This document shows, in pieces, positions 54,718 to 62,173 of a DNA stretch of 64,000 nucleotides (position 1 is its first letter; every line of letters starts with the position of its first letter). The translations under genes and the position numbers were made by a program. The DNA comes from Komagataeibacter diospyri. GTDB taxonomy: Bacteria; Pseudomonadota; Alphaproteobacteria; Acetobacterales; Acetobacteraceae. The stretch spans positions 310,001 through 374,000 of the forward strand of contig NZ_BDLU01000032.1 of assembly GCF_006538165.1 (NCBI RefSeq). Reading direction: 5' to 3'. Under the pieces are notes generated by a model. It was given only the letters and a program-made list of their open reading frames with translations. It searched no databases and was not told where the DNA came from.

Positions 54718-57414
54718 ATGATAGCACGCCTGTTTTCCAAAACATTATGCCTCTCCCTCCTGTTATGTGGCAGTTGCCTGGTACCGCCCGTGGCCCGCGC
54801 CGCCACACCGGTCGCAACCGTTGCCCAGCCTGAAGCGCCGCTGCAGGCCACGCTGCCCAACGGGTTGCGCGTGGTGATCGTACCCGACCGGCTGGCGCCG
54901 GTTGTCAGCACCGAAATCAACTATATGGTCGGGTCATCTGCGGCACCTGCGGGTTTTCCCGGAACGGCCCATGCATTGGAACACATGATGTTCCGTGGCA
55001 GCAAGGGGCTGGACCGTGACCAGATGGCCGCCATCGGTGCGCGGCTGGGAGGGGATTACAATGCGGACACGACGGAAAACGTAACGCAGTTCTTCTATAC
55101 CGCGCCCGCGGATAACCTTGACGTTCTGTTACGTATCGAAGCCATGCGCATGAATGGCCTGACACTTGCGGCCGAGGACTGGATGCATGAACGCGGCGCG
55201 ATCGAGCAGGAAGTCTCACGCGATCTGTCCAGTCCCGGTTATGTCTATCTGGCCCGGCTGCAATCGATCCTGTTTGCCGGCACGCCCTATGAACATGACG
55301 CACTGGGCAGCCGCCCGTCCTTTGACAGAACGGATACAGCCCTGCTGCGGCGGTTCTACCGGCAGTGGTATGCGCCCAACAACGCCATCCTGGTCATAAC
55401 GGGGGATGTGGACGCCGCCCGCACACTGGCGATGGTGCGCGAAACCTTTGGCCCGATCCCGGCACGCAGACTGCCCGCCCGCCCGCAGATCCACCCCGGT
55501 CCCGTGCATGCCCAGACCCTGCAGTTCCCGACCGATTACCCGGTGGGTCTTGTTGCCATCGCCAGCCGGATGCCGGGGCAGAACAGCCATGACTATGCCA
55601 CCGCGCGGATCCTGTCCGATGTGCTGAGCAGCCAGCGTGGCGCGTTATATGACCTTGTGCCGCAGGGACGCGCGTTGCTGTCCAGCTTCGATTTCGTGAC
55701 CAAGGCGGACGCCGGAATCGGCATTGCCATCGCGGCGTTCCCCAAGGGCAGTAACCCTGCCCCGCTTCAGGCGCGCATGCAGGACATCCTGCGCAGCCTG
55801 CGTGAAAACGGCGTACCATCCGATCTGGTCGATGCAGCCAAACGCAAGGAACTGGCGCAGCTTGGCTTTGCCGCCAACAGCATTTCCGGGCTTGCGGAAA
55901 GCTGGTCGGAAGCACAGGCCGTCATGGGCCTGCAATCCCCGGATGATGAAGCCGCCGCCTTTGCCGCTGTCACACCGGAAGATGTCAACCGTCTGGCCCG
56001 CGCGGTGCTGGATCCGCAGCAGTCCATTACCGCCATCCTGACCCCGCGTGATGGTGGGCATCCGGTTGCGGACAAGGGATTTGGCGGCGCAGAGTCCTTC
56101 GCCAGCACACCCGACCATCCCGTGCCCCTGCCCCGCTGGGCCAATGACAGCCTGCGGGCACTGCGACCGCCAGAAGCCTCGGTCCAGCCGGCGCAGTACA
56201 CCCTGCCCAATGGCCTGCACCTGATAGTACGCCCTGCTTCCGTCAGCCATACCATCAACCTGTATGGCACCATCCGCCAGAACGAGGACATGCAGGAACC
56301 ACCGGGGCAGGAAGGCATTGCCGATATTACGAATGAACTGTTCAGCTATGGCAGCACGACGCATGACCGGGTCGGGCTGCAGAAAGCATTTGATGATATT
56401 GCCGCCAGCGAAAATGCCGGTACCGATTTCAGCCTGAATGTACTGACGCCCGACTTTAACCGGGGTCTGGAACTGCTGGCAGAAAATGAACTGCACCCTG
56501 CCCTGCCCGAACAGGCGTTCAGGGTGGTGCGCGCCAATACGGCGGCGTCCCTGTCCGGCCTGCTGCATTCGCCCGAGTACCTGTTCCAGCGCGCGATGCA
56601 GGGCGCGGTATCACCAGCGGGCGACCCGTCCCTGCGACAGGCGCGGCCGGATGAGGTGATGAAACTGACACTGGCCGATTGCCGTGCGTTCTGGAAATCG
56701 GCCTACAGGCCGGACCTGACCACCATTGTCATCACCGGTGATATTACCCCCGCCGCCGCCTACCGCGCGATATCGCACACGTTTGGCGCATGGCGTGCCA
56801 GCGGACCGACACCCGTGATTGACCTGCCCCCGCGTCCCGACAGTCATACCAGCGTGATAAAGGTGCCCGACCCGTCCAGCACCCAGGCTACGGTCTCCCT
56901 GCCCGAAAGCCTGTCGCTGAATGTCGCCAACCCGGAACACTTTGCGCTCAACCTTGGTAATGAAATCCTTGGATCGGGTTTTTCATCGCGCCTGTACCGC
57001 GACCTGCGGGTACGCAGTGGTTATGTCTATACCGTGCGCAGTCACCTGACATGGAAACGCCACCGCAGCGCCTACAGCATTTCCTTTGGCGCGGACCCCG
57101 ACCAGGTTGCGGCGGCGCGCGATGCGGCCATCCATGACATCATGGCAATGCAGATGCAGCCAGTCAGCGAAGACGAACTGACCATGGCCCGCGCGGGCAT
57201 GCTGCGTAGCCTGGCCCTGCAATCCGCCAGTCTGGACACCATTGCGGCGGGCTACCTGCATTTCAGTGACCTGGGCCTGCCACTGAACCAGAATGATATC
57301 GCGGCCCGGGCCTATTACACACTGGATGCCATGGCCATACGTGATGCATTCCGTAAATGGATCCGCCCGGCCGACCTTGCGGAAATCATCAAGGGACCAC
57401 CTGCAGCACCATAA
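54718..57414 (+). CDS. Two-domain M16 zinc metallopeptidase (pitrilysin-like)
   Basis: 898 aa. Signal peptide (CLSLLLCGSCLVPPVARA), so periplasmic; a Cys at 17-20 could also mean lipidation. First M16 half has the inverted zinc motif His85-x-x-Glu88-His89 (HALEH) and the distal Glu near 165 (ERGAIEQEVSRD). The second half (about 490-890) lacks HxxEH and is the inactive partner, as in other fused M16 proteins. The C-terminal half has the R/Y pair (FSSRLYRDLRVRSGYVY). The substrate is unknown. A 12-bp stem follows the stop. Confidence 0.92.
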   Translation: MIARLFSKTLCLSLLLCGSCLVPPVARAATPVATVAQPEAPLQATLPNGLRVVIVPDRLAPVVSTEINYMVGSSAAPAGFPGTAHALEHMMFRGSKGLDRDQMAAIGARLGGDYNADTTENVTQFFYTAPADNLDVLLRIEAMRMNGLTLAAEDWMHERGAIEQEVSRDLSSPGYVYLARLQSILFAGTPYEHDALGSRPSFDRTDTALLRRFYRQWYAPNNAILVITGDVDAARTLAMVRETFGPIPARRLPARPQIHPGPVHAQTLQFPTDYPVGLVAIASRMPGQNSHDYATARILSDVLSSQRGALYDLVPQGRALLSSFDFVTKADAGIGIAIAAFPKGSNPAPLQARMQDILRSLRENGVPSDLVDAAKRKELAQLGFAANSISGLAESWSEAQAVMGLQSPDDEAAAFAAVTPEDVNRLARAVLDPQQSITAILTPRDGGHPVADKGFGGAESFASTPDHPVPLPRWANDSLRALRPPEASVQPAQYTLPNGLHLIVRPASVSHTINLYGTIRQNEDMQEPPGQEGIADITNELFSYGSTTHDRVGLQKAFDDIAASENAGTDFSLNVLTPDFNRGLELLAENELHPALPEQAFRVVRANTAASLSGLLHSPEYLFQRAMQGAVSPAGDPSLRQARPDEVMKLTLADCRAFWKSAYRPDLTTIVITGDITPAAAYRAISHTFGAWRASGPTPVIDLPPRPDSHTSVIKVPDPSSTQATVSLPESLSLNVANPEHFALNLGNEILGSGFSSRLYRDLRVRSGYVYTVRSHLTWKRHRSAYSISFGADPDQVAAARDAAIHDIMAMQMQPVSEDELTMARAGMLRSLALQSASLDTIAAGYLHFSDLGLPLNQNDIAARAYYTLDAMAIRDAFRKWIRPADLAEIIKGPPAAP

Positions 57415-57418
57415 GGGC

Positions 57419-57448
57419 AGACAGGGCAGGACCACGCCTGCCCTGTCT
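57419..57448 (+). terminator. Strong hairpin after the M16 peptidase gene
   Basis: A perfect 12-bp stem (AGACAGGGCAGG/CCTGCCCTGTCT, 6-nt loop ACCACG) begins 5 bp after the TAA. The next bases (ATCCGGCG) are not T-rich, so it may stop Rho, define the 3' end, or stall polymerase without being a classical intrinsic terminator. Confidence 0.55.
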
Positions 57449-57486
57449 ATCCGGCGTTCTGCACGGCCCGATATCAACGGCATATG

Positions 57487-57508
57487 ATCCCTGTCAGGTA
57501 ACAGGGAT
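57487..57508. repeat. Second inverted repeat after the M16 gene
   Basis: ATCCCTGT/ACAGGGAT, 8-bp perfect stem with a 6-nt loop. It lies 38 bp past the first stem and marks the edge of the AT-rich interval. Role unknown. Confidence 0.5.
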
Positions 57509-57529
57509 GGGTGGCATAGATGCACCACA

Positions 57530-57729
57530 TGGCCCCGACAAACAGAACCTTACAAGTCCTGTTCCTTTCATTACCAGAATAATACATTCATTAAAAATAC
57601 AACAATTGTAAATTTATGGTAAAAAACAAACCATATTGAAAAATACGCAATACAGATAATCGTTATCCATATTTACTATTCTTCGGTGGACAGGCAGGAT
57701 CAAGGGAATGATCTGGAGACGCGCAACCC
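57530..57729. other. AT-rich intergenic island
   Basis: About 200 bp with far lower GC than its surroundings (runs such as TTAAAAATACAAC and GGTAAAAAACAAA). It holds two short inverted repeats: TATGGT/ACCATA (57615-57635 region) and GATAA/TTATC (57655-57667). No ORF of note and no promoter that I can place with confidence. It could be the regulatory region of the next gene or a scar of a transferred segment. Confidence 0.6.
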
Positions 57730-58017
57730 ATGGAAATATCTGCCGTGGAAAATGAAATTGTGGGCAAGTGGCTTGCGAGTGCGCACAGATTCTACATCTC
57801 CTATATTGCGATCAAGGATGGATGGTACATTTTCCGGGTCACCGCCCGGCACCTTCTCAACCAGTTGGGTATGAAAGCAACCCGGCAGGCCCAGATGGCC
57901 TGCGGGGATTTTTACGTCCAGGACATTGAAATACAGAAAATGACGAACCGTTCGTTTATTCGTCATATCAAACATCTGTCGGACAAGGCGGCCTATCAGG
58001 AAGAAGGTATCCGCTAA
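57730..58017 (+). CDS. Unrecognised 95-aa protein
   Basis: 95 aa from the ATG at 57730 (GGAG about 10 nt upstream). Features: start MEISAVENEIVGKWL, a mid-segment of aromatic and basic residues (HRFYISYIAIKDGWYIF), then QMACGDFYVQDIEIQ. No signal peptide or membrane helix. GC content is lower than its neighbours. It lies in the AT-rich interval between the M16 gene and the bcs operon, followed by another ORF 14 bp later. I do not recognise the family; a transferred or lineage-specific gene is likely. Confidence 0.5.
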   Translation: MEISAVENEIVGKWLASAHRFYISYIAIKDGWYIFRVTARHLLNQLGMKATRQAQMACGDFYVQDIEIQKMTNRSFIRHIKHLSDKAAYQEEGIR

Positions 58018-58031
58018 ACGACCATCTGGAT

Positions 58032-58352
58032 ATGACGTATCAATAAACAGGAAGCTGGCAGGATGAATTCCTGCTGCCCGCCATCGAAGATAACTTCTCG
58101 AATACTGTCGGCTTCAGGTTTTGCGTCATTCATATTTACGGCAGCCACCTGCGTTATGAAGAGCATCAATCAGAAGAAGATATTCAGCCATTAGCTGCTG
58201 CCTGTAATCAGGCAGTCCATGGAAGTGACCGTATTTCAAGCCAGATCGTCCCTCTGGCAGATACCGAACTGCATGATTATGTTCTGCTTTACACATCAGC
58301 CCATGGGGAAATCGTCGGGCAGGGTCATGGTCTGCAGTATCAGGAGATATGA
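58032..58352 (+). pseudogene. Probable broken ORF with an early TAA (about 106 codons)
   Basis: The ATG at 58032 is followed four codons later by TAA (58044-58046), after which the same frame is open for 101 codons to the TGA at 58350. The downstream frame reads like a protein (TGSWQDEFLLPAIEDN; then FRFCVIHIYGSHLRYEE; then DYVLLYTSAHGEIVGQ) and has no ATG, GTG or TTG start of its own. A single C-to-T change (CAA to TAA) would explain it, so the gene is probably nonsense-mutated; readthrough or an unusual start cannot be excluded. No family recognised. Confidence 0.45.
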
Positions 58353-58394
58353 CCCTTCCCGCATGCCCGCGACGGATCGACGCAGTCAATGTCC

Positions 58395-61300
58395 TTACTG
58401 CGCCGGGGCGTAATGGATCATGAACATGCCATGCGCCTCATCCCAGCTACCGGATCGGGAATAGCCGCCCTCCAGCCCCATCCGTAACGTGGGCGTCATC
58501 TGATAGATCATGCGGGCCATGACATTGCCCGCCAGACCGCCAGTACTCTGCCCGGCATAGGACTGGCGGTCATAGGTACCCCCGCCGCCCAGCGGAAACA
58601 TGCCCGTCGCATTCTGGGTATAATGCTGGTAGCCCGCTTCCCCCTTGAACAGCCATGTCCAGCGGCCCGCATGACCATCATACGTGACAGGCACAAGGGC
58701 AGCCATGAAAGCATGCGGGGAGAAGTAGCCCCCCTGTCCCCATGTAAAGAAATAGGTATTCCGCTTGTAACCGAAATAGACCAGGTCGAGGCCAATCCGC
58801 AGATGCTGGGTTTCGCGCCCATGCCACACCTGCGCCGAGCCACCGGCCCCGGCCTCGGATTCGTGGTTGGCAACCGTGTTCACGCCTTTCATCACCGCAT
58901 AACCACCACCGGCATAGGCGTTATACTTCGCGGTTCCCCATTCAAGCTGGCCATGCCCACGGTTACGGGTCACCCCACCCCATACACGCCCCGTGCCGGG
59001 ATCGCGCGCACCGGCAAATGACAGCAGGCTGTCATTCACTACCCGACGCTCCCCCGTCAGGCGCAGGCTGATCGTGTTGGTCAGCCTCGGGGTCAGTTCA
59101 ACACCCCCCAACACCGTTGACGTGACGAACCCGAGCGGGGTCGAACCGACATCAGCCGCGATCCAGTCCCGCCGGTAATGCACCCCCAGCGCCACACCGC
59201 CCACGGCACCCGGTACATGGAAACCCGGGCGCACGCCATTGCCTGCCACCGTACCATACTGTCGCGCGGTCTGACCCTGCGCCAGCGGATTGCCCGACAT
59301 CAGCACGCTTGGCATGATGGAAAAGGAAACGGACTGCCGGGTGGAATACAGCGGTATTGTCGCTGTCATTGGAATATTGATGGCCGTCAGGTGACCAAGC
59401 CCGCTCTGCCCGGAACGGTCGCGGATTTCAATATTGCCATCCGCCTGTGGCACCAGCGCGCGTGACAGGTAATTCCGCTGCGCATTCAGGCTTTCGACCG
59501 GAGTCAGGCGGGGATTGTAGCTGTAGGTTTCCGGCATGGGCGCACCCGCGCCGAAAACAAAGCTGGTGTTGATATCCGGCCTTTCATCATCTGCGCGCAG
59601 ACGTTGCGGTGCGCAGCCCGGATCGGGCTGGGGTGCTGGTTCATACGTGCCCTCCGGCGGCGTGCAATCCAGCCTGCGGGCCTGAATCAGGTCATGCAGA
59701 CGGGCACGGTCATGCCCGACCCGGCCATCCAGTTCCGCACGGATTTCCCATGTGTCGCCCCATTGCGGATGCCGCGCCATGAGCGTGTCAGCCATATCAC
59801 GCGCGGCACGTTCATGCCCCATGGCCAGACCGTGCCGGGCCATGGCGGCCTGCGCCAGTTCGTCATCGGGCTGCAGATGCAGGGCCTTCGTATCAAATCC
59901 GATTGCACCCGACAGGTCATGGCTGCTGGCTGCAATACGCCCCCGGGCCAGCAGCAGTGCTACGGAATCCGGATCCTGCGCCAGTAATGGATCGACAAGC
60001 TGCCGCGCACGGTCAGGATGCCCATCCAGATCGTCACGATCCGCCTGCGCGATAATGAGGCTTTCTTCCATCCGCTGGCGTGCCGCACGTTGCTGGGGGG
60101 CAAGCAGGGACGCATGCCCATCCAGCCAGTCAATCATGCGCTGCGCCCCGGCGATATCCCCCAGTTGCATGAACAGTCCTGCGTAAGCCAGCGCCTGATC
60201 GGCCGCCATGGTGCTGGCGGCTGCGGCCTGCCCAAGCACCTGTGCCATCACTGCGGCCGGGGCGTGACGACGCACCATGGCAGTCATGACCATCTCCCCA
60301 CGCGCCCCATCCGGGTCCGGCGTAATGGGCAGGTTACGCAGCACGCCTACGGCCTGCGCATCATCGGCGGGCAGGGCCTCGATACGCTGCCACAGGGCCA
60401 CAAGGGCCGCCCCACGCGCCATGTCCGGTGTCAGCGCCCCATGTGGCAGGGCCGCCAGCAGGTCCGCGGCATGGGGCATGTCGTGTTCCTGCAGCGCGAA
60501 CAGGAAACAGGCCTGCAGGGCATCGGTACGCCCATGGGCCGCATTGCAGAACGTGGCCATGATGGTGCGGGCACGCTCCGGCTGCCCCAGCGCGATCAGG
60601 GCCTGCGCAAGATGCAGGTGATCCCAGCCGTTATCAGGTAGCTGCCGCAGGGCCTGTTCCAGCAGGGTGGCGCGCAGGCGGGGATCGGATGTCGCCAGTG
60701 CACGGGCCTGCAGCAACTGCGCGTCCAGCGCGGGCAGGCCGGGATAATGCGCCGCACGCAGCCGCGCGATCCATTGCGTCGCCTCATCCAGCCTGCCAGC
60801 CCGGAGCGCGATACGCGCCAGACCAGCTTCGGCCACTACATTGCCCGGCGCAAGGCGCAGCAGGTCGTGCCATGCCACTGCCGCCCGGGCATAATCATGC
60901 CGCGCTTCCAGCATGATGGCACGTGCCTGCGCTGTATCGGCAATCATGCCATGCCGGCTTTCAATCCGGGACAGCAGCGACCATGCCTGTTCATAATCAT
61001 GGTGGGACACAAGGGCCCACATCCGCGCCACCAGCGGATCAGCCCCCGGCGCATCAAGCCCCGCGAGCGCCTTGCGCAGGTCCGCATTATCCGGTGCAAG
61101 CGCGCTGGCCTGTGTCAGCAGGGTGCGGGCCGTGTCCATGTCGCCACGACGCTGGGCGACAAGGCCCAGCCCCTCGATAGCAGCCGCATTGGGGGACTGG
61201 CCCGCCATGGCGTGGTTGAAATCACTTTCCGCCTGATCGAGATCATTGCTGGCAAGAGCTGCAAAACCGGCCTGCACAAGCTGCATATGGCTGGCCTGAT

Positions 61301-62156
61301 CCAGCCTCTGCCGGATTTCCGTATCATCGGGGCGAAACCGCAGCCATGCCTGATAATAGGGTACCGCCTGCGGGTCCGTGCCCATCCAGCCCAGCGTACC
61401 ACGCCACATCCGGATGGCTTCGTCCCGGATCACGGATGGCGTATCGGACGCGTCGACCAGTTTCCGGATACGGTCCAGCGCCTGGCTGCGGGTGGCAGGC
61501 TGGTAGCTCATCGCCTTATCAAGCGCGAGCTGCGCCTCAAGATCATGCGGCAGGATGTCCAGCAATGCCTGCAGGCGTTGTTGCGCCCCGTCATAACCAG
61601 ACGGCGTGCCCGCCTGCACACTGTCATATTCCACCTCCAGCGCGGGGGGCAGGATGGGCTGGGGAAACAGGGCGCGATACCCCGCCATGGCCTGCGTGAC
61701 ATTGCCATGATCGGCCAGTGTCCGCACGCGGCCCAGTGCTGCCTTGTCCACAGGGGGCTGGGTCAGCCACTGCTGCAGGGCCGCAAGCTGCCGGGGCGGA
61801 CCATGTACTGCTTCAAGACGGCGCAGCGTGGCGCGGGCAGCCGTACTGTCGCCCTGATGCACCTGCACCGCGCCCAGCATCAGCTGGGCCTCGACATTGT
61901 CCGGCTGGATCTGCAGGGCGCGTTCGATGGCATGAAGGGCATGCGTATCCTCATTCTGGTGAATCCAGAAATACGCTTCCTCCATCTGCTGGTTGACGAT
62001 TCCTTCGGCATAGCCGACGGTGGATTGCGCATGCACGCCCGTCCACGGCCCGAACAGGCCAAGCGTTCCCGCAACCGCCACGCGACGGCACACCGCCCCG
62101 AGCATGGTGCCGACCGACAGGCTTTTACGATACGGTACAGAAGGCGCAGCGTACAT
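58395..62156 (-). CDS. bcsC: Cellulose synthase subunit BcsC (outer membrane export, TPR)
   Basis: 1253 aa from the ATG at 62156, which has GAAGGA about 9 nt upstream; a GTG at 62177 overlapping the bcsB stop would add 7 residues. The signal peptide (residues to about 43) is followed by TPR repeats for roughly 800 residues (ERALQIQPDNVEAQLMLGA, RTLLTQASALAPDNADL) and a C-terminal BCSC_C beta-barrel of about 330 residues ending near HYAPAQ. It exports cellulose. No bcsD follows. The next gene downstream is the unrelated convergent ORF. Confidence 0.93.
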   Translation of the reverse strand: MYAAPSVPYRKSLSVGTMLGAVCRRVAVAGTLGLFGPWTGVHAQSTVGYAEGIVNQQMEEAYFWIHQNEDTHALHAIERALQIQPDNVEAQLMLGAVQVHQGDSTAARATLRRLEAVHGPPRQLAALQQWLTQPPVDKAALGRVRTLADHGNVTQAMAGYRALFPQPILPPALEVEYDSVQAGTPSGYDGAQQRLQALLDILPHDLEAQLALDKAMSYQPATRSQALDRIRKLVDASDTPSVIRDEAIRMWRGTLGWMGTDPQAVPYYQAWLRFRPDDTEIRQRLDQASHMQLVQAGFAALASNDLDQAESDFNHAMAGQSPNAAAIEGLGLVAQRRGDMDTARTLLTQASALAPDNADLRKALAGLDAPGADPLVARMWALVSHHDYEQAWSLLSRIESRHGMIADTAQARAIMLEARHDYARAAVAWHDLLRLAPGNVVAEAGLARIALRAGRLDEATQWIARLRAAHYPGLPALDAQLLQARALATSDPRLRATLLEQALRQLPDNGWDHLHLAQALIALGQPERARTIMATFCNAAHGRTDALQACFLFALQEHDMPHAADLLAALPHGALTPDMARGAALVALWQRIEALPADDAQAVGVLRNLPITPDPDGARGEMVMTAMVRRHAPAAVMAQVLGQAAAASTMAADQALAYAGLFMQLGDIAGAQRMIDWLDGHASLLAPQQRAARQRMEESLIIAQADRDDLDGHPDRARQLVDPLLAQDPDSVALLLARGRIAASSHDLSGAIGFDTKALHLQPDDELAQAAMARHGLAMGHERAARDMADTLMARHPQWGDTWEIRAELDGRVGHDRARLHDLIQARRLDCTPPEGTYEPAPQPDPGCAPQRLRADDERPDINTSFVFGAGAPMPETYSYNPRLTPVESLNAQRNYLSRALVPQADGNIEIRDRSGQSGLGHLTAINIPMTATIPLYSTRQSVSFSIMPSVLMSGNPLAQGQTARQYGTVAGNGVRPGFHVPGAVGGVALGVHYRRDWIAADVGSTPLGFVTSTVLGGVELTPRLTNTISLRLTGERRVVNDSLLSFAGARDPGTGRVWGGVTRNRGHGQLEWGTAKYNAYAGGGYAVMKGVNTVANHESEAGAGGSAQVWHGRETQHLRIGLDLVYFGYKRNTYFFTWGQGGYFSPHAFMAALVPVTYDGHAGRWTWLFKGEAGYQHYTQNATGMFPLGGGGTYDRQSYAGQSTGGLAGNVMARMIYQMTPTLRMGLEGGYSRSGSWDEAHGMFMIHYAPAQ

Positions 62157-62173
62157 GGGATAAGGTCCTTCCG

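Noticed and set aside
58126..58389. An 87-codon minus-strand frame starting at TTG 5 bp after bcsC
   Set aside because: Position is tempting for coupling, but it is antisense to a frame that reads more like a protein; the start is TTG and no motif is seen.
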